Shown: positions 54,721 through 64,000 of the stretch, piece by piece
Layout of the letters: each line of letters opens with the position of its first letter
Position numbering within the stretch: the stretch's first letter is position 1
Origin: Liopterus haemorrhoidalis
Taxonomy: Eukaryota > Arthropoda > Insecta > Coleoptera > Dytiscidae
Direction of reading: 5' to 3'
Assembly (NCBI GenBank): GCA_963971575.1
Contig: OZ020617.1
Span: 38,407,626-38,471,625 of the forward strand
Length of the DNA: 64,000 bases
Notes under the pieces: generated by a model
Seen by the model: the letters and a program-made list of their open reading frames with translations, nothing else
What the model was told of the DNA's origin: nothing
Database searches by the model: none
Made by a program: the position numbers and the translations under genes

Positions 54721-55279
54721 ACCCTTAAGGACCAAGATTTTCATCTCAAAATTAAGTGAGTTATAACTTATTAGGCGAATAGTTGCATAGTAAATTAAAT
54801 TTTTTTTTAGTGAATAAATTTATTGCGAGGTGTATATCTCGGCCCTGAATAAAAATAAAATATGTATCGTTTATTGTGAAACGTAATTATTATTGTATTT
54901 TATAAAATAACTTAATTATTTGTTTTATAAACTTGCACATAAAAATAAATCTGCGGACTGGCGGTTAAAAAATACTTGTCTACGGTATACAGTAGAAAAT
55001 GTGGCCAGACGGATGGACCTAGAAAGTTGAAATTTGGCATGCTTGTACAACTCTAACCCACATATAGGAAAGCTGTTAAGAATTCAAAATAACACATCGC
55101 TGGAAAAATATAAACAAATATGTATTAACGAAAAATAAATTTTATAATTTTTTTTAGTGGGTTATTAAATGAAATGAATTAAAAACAAATTAAAAATTCG
55201 TGGATATACAAATAAATTTTTATTTTAGAAAATCTATATTTTTATGAGATTTTCATCAAACAACTTTTGTCCCCTACAT

Positions 55280-55522
55280 CAGCGGTTCTTAACCGGGGGG
55301 TCCCGACCCCCAGAAAAAACCGAAAAGACCTTAAGGGGTTCCGAAATTAAAAGAAAAATTAAATTTTACCAGTTTTTACTTTTAAAATTACAATAAACTT
55401 AATTATTAAACAATAAATTATTAAGAACATTTAAAATATTATTACAAAAAATTTTTGGGTGGTCCAGAAAATATTTTAGGCTAGTTGGGGGGCCCCGAGT
55501 ACGAAAAGGTTAAGAACCGCTG
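55280..55522. mobile_element. hAT MITE, CAGCGGTTCTTAACC ends
   Basis: CAGCGGTTCTTAACCGGGGG and inverse CAGCGGTTCTTAACCTTTTC; target duplication CCCTACAT / CCCTACAC (7 of 8). Confidence 0.88.
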
Positions 55523-55729
55523 CCCTACACTATTTCCCAAGGGATTTATACAAAAAATCTGAAAAAATTCTGAATATTGTACATCGACGGGAACCGGAAT
55601 ACATCAATATATATTTTTGATCAGATTTTCGAAAAATGTTCTATTTTTTTCGTTGAAACTATTTCGAAAAAAATATCTATTTTTTGTGTGTTATCAAAAG
55701 AAAGCTCTTAAAAAGCTCTTAAGATGTAG

Positions 55730-55893
55730 AGGCTATTCCAAACGTTTAAGCGGAACTAACTGTAATTTTCACTTTTGTAAGTTGTCATGAGCTCGCCTTT
55801 TAAAGTTTGAAGTGGCTTTTGCTAAACAAAATGTTCTAAAGACTCACTTAATCTATAAAAATTACTATAATTCAAAATCAGGTTCCACTTAAA
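55730..55893. mobile_element. GGCTATTCCAAACG-family MITE, partial
   Basis: AGGCTATTCCAAACGTTTAA at left; a weak right end (CAGGTTCCACTTA). Inserted in HINE-7. Confidence 0.65.
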
Positions 55894-55995
55894 ACAAAGA
55901 AACAGATTTTACAACGATTTTTGCCAAAAATGTGCTAAGAAAAATCTGAAAAATTATGAGCAATGCACATTGTGAACCGAAATAGTAAAATAGTT

Positions 55996-56175
55996 ATTTA
56001 TGTACCGAGGCAATAAAGTCGAGTTTGTTTTTATTTTTATCACGAATTGTGGATATTATTTATAAAAAGAGCTTCATTGCCAAGGTACACATTATTATTT
56101 TTTTTTCTGAAATCCTGAAATTGTATAAAATGTAATATTTAATCTTGAATTAGATGAGTTACGTCCGTAAGTTAG
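55996..56175. other. No recognised feature
   Basis: Short AT-rich stretch. Confidence 0.5.
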
Positions 56176-56400
56176 TATAGTTGATAGGTAATGGGATTCG
56201 GACCAGACAGAAAATAAAACAAAATTTATTAACGTGACGAATTAATTTAAATCTTCATCAGAGCTTAGTTAAGTATTATTTATATCGTGACTAATTAATT
56301 AAGCTCTGATGAAGATTTAAATTAAATCGTAACGTTAGCGAAGTTAATAAATTTTGTTTTATTTTCTGAGTGGTCCGAATCCCATTACCTATCAACTATA
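56176..56400. mobile_element. 225-bp fold-back repeat
   Basis: TATAGTTGATAGGTAATGGG and about 75 further bases recur inverted up to 56400 (CCCATTACCTATCAACTATA). The right arm has about 10 extra bases (AACGTTAGCG). Almost the whole unit folds on itself; loop about 10 bases around 56290. Confidence 0.85.
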
Positions 56401-56492
56401 ATATTTAATTTTTAGGTTAGATGTACTTTACACATATAATTGATGAATATCCATGCAAAAGTGTATTTTAACAACAATTATTAAGTAAAAAC

Positions 56493-58245
56493 CATAATAA
56501 TAATAATAATAATAATAATTTTATTTAGTGCTTGTACAAGTTTTCACACGTTTACACCAGTCAAAGATCATACATAATTATTAAAAATATAAATTGAAAT
56601 ATAAATTATAAGATTACAATACAATTGCCAGATGGGTAATTAAACAGAGAAGGATTTTTAGTATTTGCTCCAATCAATGCTGTAGTACTCATCAGTGCTG
56701 TACAGACAGTTTTCAAGAAAGACCTCTTTAAGTTTTTTCTTGAAGGTCCTGTTATTAACATTTCTGACAACAGAAGGCAAATAATTGAAGAAACATGCAG
56801 CCGAGTAAAGACCGTTTTTTGACTTCTCAAGTCTTATTTTAGGGAGACGAATATTGTCTTTAGAGCGGACATTATAAGAATGACTTGAGGAAACGGTGAC
56901 AAACTGGGCTGCGTTTTCTTACATACAACATACACCAGGCAGATATATACAAATAGGCTGTACACTGACATTTTTTAAAAAGTTCCCGGCAGTGGGCTCT
57001 GGAGCGGACATTATTCATAATTCTAAGAGCTCTTTTTTGGATTATGAAAATGCGGTTGATCGATGAGCTTACTCCCCAATGGACTATACCGTAAGACAAA
57101 CGAGACTGGAAAGCGGCAAAATAAAAAATACGTAAAGTCTCGAAAGAGACCGAAGTTTTGAGCCGCACAAAAGCGAAGATAGATTTCTTCAGGGAAATGG
57201 CCAAATTGCTGATGTGGTGGTGCCAACTGAGTTGACCATCTATATATATTCCTAGGAATTTAATAGGATCACCGTACTCAAAGACTTCGTCGGTGTTGCG
57301 GTTTAGGGAAAAGATAATTTGCTGGGTCTTGCTGGCATTAAGAGTTAATTTGTTTGTGGTAAACCAGTTTTTTACTTTCCCTAGGGCAGTTTCTGAAATG
57401 TCGAGTAACTCTTTTACTGATGTATTACTTGTTAATAATGTGGTATCGTCCGCATAAAGTATTACATCCGCGGAGTTATCGAAAAAGATATTTGGAAGAT
57501 CGTTAATAAAAACGATGAAGAAGAGAGATCCTAATATTCCGCCCTGACAAACTCCGTAATCAACATTTCTCGTTGATGATTCAGTGTCGTTGAACGAGAC
57601 AAATTGTGACCTGTTAAAAAAATAAGATTTAAGGAGCTCGTATGCAGTACCACGTATGCCATAACAATCAAGCTTGTTCAACAGGATTTTGTGAGGGACA
57701 CAATCGAAAGCCTTAGAAAGGTCACATAATGTGGCCTGTGATTTCGTATGGTTTTCAAGGCTATCAGTTACATAGTTAACGAGCTCCGTAATGGCATTTA
57801 ACGTAGACATGTTGAGTCTGAAGCCGAATTGGTTTTTAACAAGAACATTTTTTTCCGTGAAAAAGTTTATTAATCTATTTTTAAGAATCTTCTCGATAAC
57901 TTTTGATAAGATTGGAATTATCGCTATCGGCCTATAGTTAGATGCATTGTTTACATCTCCGCTTTTGTATATAGGTATTACTTTCGTAATTTTTAATTTC
58001 TCAGGAAAGGTACCTGTTTGGAAACAGGCATTAATAATATTAGCAAATATTGGTGAAATAATATCGACAATTGATTTAAGTATATCGCTGTTGATACCGT
58101 ACCCATCTTGTGTGCGGCTCCCAGACAGAGACGTAATGGTCCCTTTGACCTCAGTATAGTCCGTCGGATGCAGGAATATGGTGTCAGTACAGCGGGTTAC
58201 ATGGGCCAGAGCACTGTAGTGTCCGGTTGCGATTTTTGAGCTCAA
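56493..58245 (-). mobile_element. LINE, 5'-truncated, (TTA)n tail
   Basis: Coding from 58245 to 56606 on the minus strand, then about 90 bp and a TAA/TTA run (56493-56519). Starts in the linker before RT, so the ORF1 and endonuclease regions are missing. Confidence 0.85.
56606..58245 (-). pseudogene. LINE reverse transcriptase, CR1/Jockey type
   Basis: Frame of 457 codons (58245-56872). Motifs: DGYGINSDILKSI near 47, FPEKLKITKVIPIYKSGD near 80, NYRPIAIIPILSKVIEKIL near 103, VKNQFGFRLNMSTLNAI near 136, TLCDLSKAFDCVPHKILLNK near 172 (motif A), GVCQGGILGSLFFIVFINDL near 233 (motif B), VILYADDTTLL near 264 (catalytic YADD), KTQQIIFS, KFLGIYIDGQLSWHHHI. After a frameshift at about 56872 it ends LPSVVRNVNNRTFKKKLKEV and a stop. 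Intact RT core; 5' end lost and 3' frame shifted. In intact elements the enzyme primes cDNA synthesis on nicked target DNA. Confidence 0.88.
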
Positions 58246-58815
58246 TTATATTATTAACTAATACATTCTTTACCGTTTTTAATGTATTCGATAGAAAAAT
58301 TTATGATCAACCCGTTTGACATTTGTTTGTTTACCACAGAACAATAGACTAAAGAAGGACATACCCATGTTAAAAATTTTGACCGTATGACCTGTACTCT
58401 ACTAATACATCCGGAAATAAACCGTTAAACCGCGAAATTTGAATGCATCAACACGTACTTTCATTCTTAGTATTAGTTCTACATTTGTTAAACATGTACA
58501 CATTTATTGTTTAACATAAAATTTTGTATGTAAAAATGTGAATGTTTAACAATAAATTATGATACTTGACGTGATTAAATGTGGAACAAATAAAACTAAA
58601 TAAAAAATGTTTTTCATATTTTTATTAACTTATTTTTATTTTTATTAACCCCCATAACTCCCCAAATTTTTATTCAAGTGAAAAAATGCACAGAAAAATG
58701 AGATTTTTTTTCTTATTATGAACAATTTTTGCAAGAACACAAAATTTTTGAATTAAAACCTGGATATTTTACTCAAAATTCCAATAAATAAATATAATAT
58801 AAAATTAACTAATAA
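58246..58815. other. No recognised feature
   Basis: AT-rich, non-coding. Confidence 0.5.
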
Positions 58816-58817
58816 TA

Positions 58818-58925
58818 CAAGGCTATTCCAAACGATTAGGCGGAACTAAATGGAAATTTCGTTCTTTTAGGTTGTCACGAATAGGGACTTTGCTTGGGTT
58901 ATTTCATCTTTCTAACTAATACAGT
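58818..58925. mobile_element. GGCTATTCCAAACG-family MITE, one end only
   Basis: AAGGCTATTCCAAACGATTA, GGCGGAACTAAATGGAAATT, then TTTTAGGTTGTCACGA as in other members. The opposite end is missing. Confidence 0.75.
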
Positions 58926-59064
58926 TGTTTATATCAATGAACTGCCACGAAATAAAAAAAAATAGTTCAAACTCAATGTACACTTAGAATTCAAAACTCA
59001 AACGGCTGAATATTGAAACTGGTTTTGTACGATCTCTTCACCACAATCCAAAAATCTAGATATA

Positions 59065-59932
59065 CGAGGTCTGTTCAAAAAGTATCGCGAATTTTGTGTT
59101 TATTCAAAAGTTATTTATTTATTCATGAATAACTATTTTGTCCCCTTCAAAGTAATCCCCACCAGATATTATACATTTGTGCCAACGTTTTTTCCAATCC
59201 TCGAAGCACTTGAAAAAATTATCTTTTGTGATCTTATTCAGCTCCTCCTTCGATACCGTCTTTATCTCCTCACTCGTAGCGTAGCGTCGTCCTTTCATGG
59301 GCCTCTTCAGTTTCGAGAACAAGAAAAAGTCACAGGGGACCAGATCTGGGGAATACGGTGGCTGCGGCATTATTAGTGTGTTGTTTTTGGTCTAAATTAA
59401 ACAGTTTTGGTACGATTTCGCGGCGACCCGTCTCATGCCCAAATCATTGGTAAAAATCGAATGGTACGAGCCAATCGATATGTTTAGGTCCTCAGCAACT
59501 TCTCTAAACGTGATTCGACGATTGGCCAATACTATTTTCTTCACTTCATCAATGTTTTCGTCTGTTGTTGACGTGCTGGGAGTCCGGCACGCTCTTCGTC
59601 GTTCACATCTTCTCGGCCCTCTGAGAACATTTTGTACCACCGATAAACGTTGCTTCGGTCCAAGGTAGCTTCACCATATGCCACAGTCAACATTTGGAAT
59701 GCGCCCGCGCACTTAATTTTGTTTTTCACATAAAATTTGATACAGATTCTTTGATCCATTTTTTGGTATAGGCAAAAATCGAAGACGAGCCAAAACACGT
59801 GCAAGCAAAGCAACTGTCAAAAATTAACTGAACATTCAAAATGGCCGAACTTAAGTGAGAGACATGAGTACCAACATAACGCCACAAAAAAATCGAAAAT
59901 CAAAATTTGCGATACTTTTTGTACAGACCTCG
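59065..59932 (-). mobile_element. Mariner element, internally deleted (868 bp)
   Basis: CGAGGTCTGTTCAAAAAGTA and inverse CGAGGTCTGTACAAAAAGTA, TA on both sides (59063-59064, 59933-59934). Full mariners are about 1.3 kb; the middle is missing here. Carries both ends of the transposase. Confidence 0.92.
59119..59759 (-). pseudogene. Mariner transposase, internal deletion
   Basis: Start ATG at 59759: MDQRICIKFYVKNKIKC, FQMLTVAYGEATLDRSNVYR, WYKMFSEGREDVNDEERAG; a frameshift near 59575; TDENIDEVKKIVLANRRITF, REVAEDLNISIGSYHSIF, DLGMRRVAAKS. Then at about 59390 the code jumps to NNT-IMPQPPYSPDLVPCDF, FLFSKLKRPMKGRRYATSEE, WKKRWHKCIISGGDYFEGDK and a stop near 59119. The first two catalytic aspartates fall in the gap; the third (YSPDL) is kept. 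Likely a short-repeat deletion. Non-functional enzyme but intact ends. Confidence 0.9.
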
Positions 59933-59934
59933 TA

Positions 59935-60899
59935 TGTATTCTGTGTGATTTTAGTGTCATCTAATATCACATCGATAAATTATGAACGCTGTCCAAGGTC
60001 ATATATCCTTATGTCACTAGCTTGTTGTTTACTTGCTTTCACTTGTTTTAATGTTTATTCAACTCGGCATACATGAAATCATCCAAAAAAGTTTACATTA
60101 CTGCCTATTAAGAGTCGATTCACTGACGTTTTGACGTTATTTCATTGATGATTTCAAAAAAAGTAAACTTTGGTCCCAAAATTATTTCGAAAGTTACATT
60201 TTTTTTTTGCAACACCGTGTTTGTTATTATTAAAAGTAATATGGAGTGACGAAGACTGCAGTACCTCTACAGAAGAAATCAGAAAAATGCAATGAAAACT
60301 TGCAATGACGATATAATTATATCATCCCTCGGGACATTATACAAAACTGTGATCCCAAATGAAATCTGCAACTATAAATCTTGGGTGTGTTTGTAAATTT
60401 GTCATATGTCCGCCCCATGTATAACTCATGTGAACGTCCATGTCTCCTGGTATCATAGCGGTATTGTATCTATTTCGCTGTTATTCTGACAATGTGACAT
60501 GACGTGGGTATTCAGCTCAGATCTGAATCCAGACCTTCCTTTGCCTAGATACCAGTTACGCCACTTTCATAACGCATATAGATTCAAATACTCCTCGTTC
60601 AACCGAAACAGGCTGCAGGCTTCGTAAAGATTGCAGCAATATCAAATATTGCAATATTAAAGTTGTCCATCTCCAACCTTAAATCTAAAGGATGCATCTA
60701 AAAGCATAGTTACATAACAATATCATATCTTATTAAATTGTAGGAAGTACGGGAGAGTAAAGACTTGATAAAATGCAGCTGTTATTTTTGAGTAGACTGT
60801 TGTTGAGTTTGTTTCGTTAAGTTATTTCGTTTGTATTTTCTACCGGTTTATATAATTCGATTAAACAGCATGTGAAATTTTGCTTTAACGGTTTAATAA
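59935..60899. other. No recognised feature
   Basis: No coding support and no paired ends seen. Confidence 0.5.
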
Positions 60900-60990
60900 C
60901 GCCCACAGATTATAAGTCCTATACAAAACTAAGAACTTAAAATAAAATTAGTAAGCATCTATACATCAAAATTTGCAGCGAATTTTTAAC
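60900..60990. mobile_element. TTAA-type MITE fragment
   Basis: CCTATACAAAACTAAGAACT, TAAAATAAAATTAGTAAGCA and TCAAAATTTGCAGCGAATTT match the terminal region of copy A (50262). One end only. Confidence 0.7.
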
Positions 60991-61019
60991 CCGTATATCT
61001 TTGATTTTATACAACAAGG

Positions 61020-61358
61020 CAGTGGTTCCCAAACTTTTTTGACCGCGACCCGGTATGAGGTTTTAAAATTTTTCGCGACCCACCTTATGAAAAAAAAAAC
61101 ATTTATTTACAAAACAAATTTTATTTTAAAGCAGAAGCTTTATAGTAATAAAGAGTATAGTATAGTAATAAAGAATATAGTATAGTAATAAAGAGCACAT
61201 ATTTGTGCTCTGTACACTATTCTAGTGATTAACTGACGTAAAAATAATAATATTTACAAAAAAAAATGTTTTTTGTGTTTTTACAATTTCTTTCGCGACC
61301 CGGCAAAATTTTTCTGCGACCCGGTGCTATGTTGCGACCCACACTTTGGGAAACGCTG
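61020..61358. mobile_element. hAT MITE, CAGTGGTTCCCAAAC ends
   Basis: CAGTGGTTCCCAAACTTTTT and inverse CAGCGTTTCCCAAAGTGTGG; repeated GCGACCCGG blocks inside. Flanks CAACAAGG and CAATAAAA match only at 5 of 8. A short TATAGTAATAAAGA triplication lies at about 61141-61195. Confidence 0.78.
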
Positions 61359-62008
61359 CAATAAAACCATGGAAATGTGAAAATTGCAGTGGAGCAGAAT
61401 ATGACTTTTGGTATGAGCAGGGTATCAATATTAAATAAAATTAGTGAAAGTGTGAATTTACACACATTTCATGGTTTTTTGGATATTTAGTAAGTGTGCG
61501 AAGCCCAACCGAATTCTGGATGTCTAATAAAATATATTTTCTATAATCACATCAAAATTTAAAGTATCTTTATAATCAGTTACATATCATCCTGCGTATG
61601 ACCCAATTGTACAAAATAGGCATGTACTTATCATAGATAACCAACAGCCAAAGGGCTTTTTGGTCTAAGATCTTTCAACATTTTGAGTAAATATTAATTG
61701 TAACGCCAGAAATCGCAAGTTTAATTTTGTGTGCTGTTCCATCATGGACGTTGCCGCAACCGCGGGTGCATCTCATATAAACTAATATTGATAAAGATAC
61801 TGCGTTTCTATCGAATATCAATATGAGTTAAAAAGGACAGCATCCCACAATCTAGGGTCCGATTGTATACTGTGACTTTTATTGACGGATCAAAATACGG
61901 AACAACAAATTTGTCTGTGTTATGCATTTTAACTCAGTGTGTACAGTTCGAGGTTGTCAGGGAGAGGTTAGGCTTATGCTAGAACTGTCAACAGGGGCGC
62001 GCCTAGTA
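61359..62008. other. Unassigned; HINE 3' remnant
   Basis: GTGTGAATTTACACAC, CATGGTTTTTTGGATATTTA near 61448 resemble an inverse HINE 3' end. The rest is unassigned. Confidence 0.5.
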
Positions 62009-62010
62009 TA

Positions 62011-62705
62011 CACAGTATGACAAATAAGTGTCGAGACACGAGCCTTATTTAAATAATTAGTAGCGCCATCTATGAATATAGACCGGAGTTTGATATTTGT
62101 GACCTTCCTCTTGCTGGTAACGTCAATTCCACTTCTATTGGTTGATAAATAACAAACTTATGACAGTTCTAGCAAAACAAGTCTTTTGTCGATGTTGACA
62201 TTCAAACATGGAACAAAGAGCAGTTAGTAAATTTCATGTTAATCTTCAAGTTTTGAAGCGTCTAATGGCCAGAATCCGTCGTATTCGACCCGAATATCGC
62301 GATCCAGAGGCATGGTGTCTGTTGCACGACAATGCACCGAGTCACACCTCGCTAATTGTTCGTCAATTTTTGGCTCGAAATCAAGTCTGTACGTTAAATC
62401 ATCCACCGTATTCGCCAGACTTGGCCCCATGCGATTTCTCTCTATTCCCCAAATTGAAATTGAAACTGAAGCTGAAGGGGCGTTTTTTTAATGACATTTC
62501 GACCATCAAAACAGCTACAACACGTGTACTAGAGGCAATTCCACAAAGTGAGCTAGAACAAGCATTTTAATCACTGTTAAATCGATGTAAAAAATGTATT
62601 GAAACGGGAGGAGTATATTTTGAATAAAAAATGTACAAATATCTAGATTTTTTGTTTATATCATTTTTCCCTCGCCTAGTCTTGAAACTTATTTGTCGCA
62701 CTGTG
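62011..62705 (+). mobile_element. Mariner element, internally deleted (695 bp)
   Basis: CACAGTATGACAAATAAGTG and inverse CACAGTGCGACAAATAAGTT, TA on both sides (62009-62010, 62706-62707). Lineage distinct from 59065. It split a sequence CGCCTAG / TTTGCCGCCTGGG. Confidence 0.9.
62208..62625 (+). pseudogene. Mariner transposase, N-terminus fused to C-terminal third
   Basis: Starts MEQRAVSKFHVNLQ, the first residues of the enzyme, and passes straight into RLMARIRRIRPEYRDPEAWC, LLHDNAPSHTSLIVRQFL (second aspartate), TLNHPPYSPDLAPCDFSLFP (third aspartate), KLKLKLKLKGRFF, a stop at 62568 and CKKCIETGGVYFE, stop. The DNA-binding region and the first aspartate are deleted in frame. KLKLKLKLKLKG shows a small in-frame expansion. 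Confidence 0.88.
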
Positions 62706-62810
62706 TATTTGCCGCCTGGGTGCGAGAAAAAATTTGCCGCCCTTGGAAATGAATTTATGTTAAGATAATTTCGATTTATATGTACATGCATACATATAAA
62801 GATATTATAA
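62706..62810. other. Host repeat of the previous mariner
   Basis: TTTGCCGCCTGGGTGCGAG and AATTTGCCGCCC form a short duplicated motif; function unknown. Confidence 0.4.
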
Positions 62811-64000
62811 AGGGTCTTCCAATAGGGACGCTTGAAATTTGTTAGGTTATAGCAACTATGTTGTTGTGACATCTGACAAATTTGTTGTCAATTGTTTAGT
62901 AGTGAACGGCCAATCACCATGGAAGTTTATAGCGTTGAACAACGTGTGCAAATCATCAAATTTTATTATCAAAGTCACTGCTCCGTTCGAGAAACGTTCC
63001 GCGCAATAGTCCTGCCGAGTCGACAATTCGACATTTGGTGGCCAAATTCGAGTCAACCGGTTCGGTAAATAATCAGCCAACACCAGTACGTCACCGAAAC
63101 GCAAGATCTGCTGAAAACATCGCTGTTGTGCGTGAGAGTGTACGGGAAAACCCAAGACAGTCAATTTATCGTCGTTCACAAGCACTTGGCCTTTCTGTGA
63201 CTTCAACTTGGCGAATTTTGCGTTGGGACTTGAGTGGGCACCCGTATAATATCCAACTAACCCAGGAACTTGAGGTAAATGACCATAGACAACGCCGTGT
63301 ATTCGCTGATTGGGCTCTGGAGCAGTTGGAAGTTGACCCAAATTTCGCCAAAAAAATCATCTTTCGCGACGAGGCCCATTTTTGGATGAATGGATATGTG
63401 AACAAGCAAAATTGTCGGATTTGGGGCAATATCAATACACACGTGATACACCAGCACCAAATGCATCCCGAGAAAGTCACTGTTTGGTGCGGATTCTGGT
63501 CTGGCGGAATCATCGGTCCGTACTTCTTCCAAAACTAAACTGGTATGGCCATAACCGTCAACGGCGAGCGCTACAGATCGATGATTAACAACTGCTTGTG
63601 GCGTAAACTGGATGATATGAATACCGATAACAAGTGGTTCCAACAGGACGGCGCTACGTGCCATACAGCACATGCCACGATGGACATTCTGCACGAGCGA
63701 TTTGAGGGCACGGTTACATGGCGCGGCGGCGACGTAACTGGCCACCGAGATCGTGCGATATAACGCCTGTAGTCTTCTTCCTTTGGGGCTGTCTTAAATT
63801 GCAGGTCTATGCAAATAAACCGCAAACAATTGACGTCCTCAAAGTCAACATAACAAACGCAATCCAGCAAATGCAGCCAGATTTATGCGAAAAAGTCATT
63901 GAAAATTGGACCTCCCGAATACGTGCCACCAAGCAAAGCCGCGGCGGACATTTGAACGACGTTATATTACACACTTAATGCCATAAAATATACTTTCAAA
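62811..64000 (+). mobile_element. Tc1/mariner-IS630-type element, cut by window end
   Basis: Left end AGGGTCTTCCAATAGGGACG at about 62811; the right end lies beyond 64000. Almost full-length transposase with few lesions. Confidence 0.82.
62919..63978 (+). pseudogene. Tc1/mariner-IS630-type transposase, three lesions
   Basis: ATG at 62919: MEVYSVEQRVQIIKFYYQSH. A frameshift near 63015 leads to the main frame: VAKFESTGSVNNQPTPVRHR, ENPRQSIYRRSQALGLSVTS and TWRILRWDL (paired helix-turn-helix), FAKKIIFRDEAHFWMNGYVN (first aspartate), KVTVWCGFWSGGIIGPYFF. A TAA at 63536 is in frame; then TVNGERYRSMINNCLW, WFQQDGATCHTAHATMDIL (second aspartate). A frameshift near 63738, then PPRSCDITPVVFFLWGCLKL (third aspartate), INNA-type helix and SRGGHLNDVILHT, stop at 63978. 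About 350 residues, normal for the group. All catalytic aspartates are present but the gene is broken three times. Confidence 0.88.

Larger units (their letters stand above)
52776..54978. mobile_element. hAT-like insert in HINE-7, itself full of insertions
   Basis: Left end CAGCGTTTCCCAACGG with GCGGACCGGCAAGCG; right end GCGGACTGGCGGTTAAAAAA, the kind of pairing seen in CAGCGGTT-type hAT MITEs. Target duplication not clear. It contains the repeats at 52945 and 53440. Confidence 0.6.
54979..55995 (+). mobile_element. HINE-7, right piece, with two inserts
   Basis: Resumes with CAGTAGAAAATGTGGCCAGA, GACCTAGAAAGTTGAAATTT and GGCATGCTTGTACAACTCTA, the block after the GTCT core. Holds a hAT MITE (55280-55522) and a MITE piece (55730-55893). 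The 3' hairpin is not seen. Confidence 0.72.

Overview
The window reads as AT-rich, intron-and-repeat-type eukaryotic DNA, most probably from an arthropod and likely an insect. This is inferred from the repeat complement: a GIY-YIG Penelope-like element, DINE-1/HINE-type elements with (GTCT)n cores, several mariner lineages, RTE-like and CR1/Jockey-like LINE pieces, hAT and pogo elements, and tRNA-derived SINEs. I found no convincing single-copy host gene, no structural RNA gene and no CRISPR array. Almost every sizeable open frame belongs to a transposable element, and nearly all are broken.

Layout. 1-5990: a repeat copy (family C) split by a 5.65 kb hAT-type element with a perfect 8-bp target duplication. 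That hAT carries a MITE and a 4.6 kb head-to-head Penelope-like dimer whose two arms encode identical protein. 6568-8695: a dead mariner split by a second hAT (perfect 8-bp duplication). 9533-13430: a small minisatellite-bearing hAT, a hAT transposase fragment, two HINEs and a SINE. 14498-16446: a hAT with Tigger/pogo MITEs inside. 17553-18488: a Helitron-like element with 121-bp tandem repeats. 19424-20893: an RTE-type LINE split by a second LINE. 24885-27566: a dead LINE split by a poly-A retroposon carrying an ORF but no reverse transcriptase. 27751-29332: an internally deleted mariner containing a HINE.

30210-35110: further HINEs, a mariner remnant split by a SINE, and a 247-bp MITE. 35916-38981: a pogo-type element with a transposase in essentially one frame, broken by three TAA stops plus N-terminal frameshifts, and inserted into a HINE. 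40059-47898: LINE 3' ends, a hAT with a 360-bp internal duplication, and a second copy of the first hAT family with a fold-back mariner-type MITE at the place where the first copy holds the Penelope dimer. 48698-50113: a 709-bp tandem duplication. 50262-56400: TTAA-flanked piggyBac-like MITEs and a four-level nest (HINE > hAT-like > MITE > MITE). 56493-58245: a 5'-truncated LINE with a long RT frame. 59065-64000: three different Tc1/mariner elements, the last cut by the window end.

How the parts relate: repeats serve as landing sites for other repeats, so insertion order can be read from the flanking duplications. The best leads are the palindromic Penelope dimer, the HINEs with tRNA-like A/B boxes, the ORF-only poly-A retroposon, and the fold-back MITE whose loop keeps the last codons of a transposase. 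Everything was read by eye; family names rest on motifs, terminal repeats and target duplications, not on database searches.
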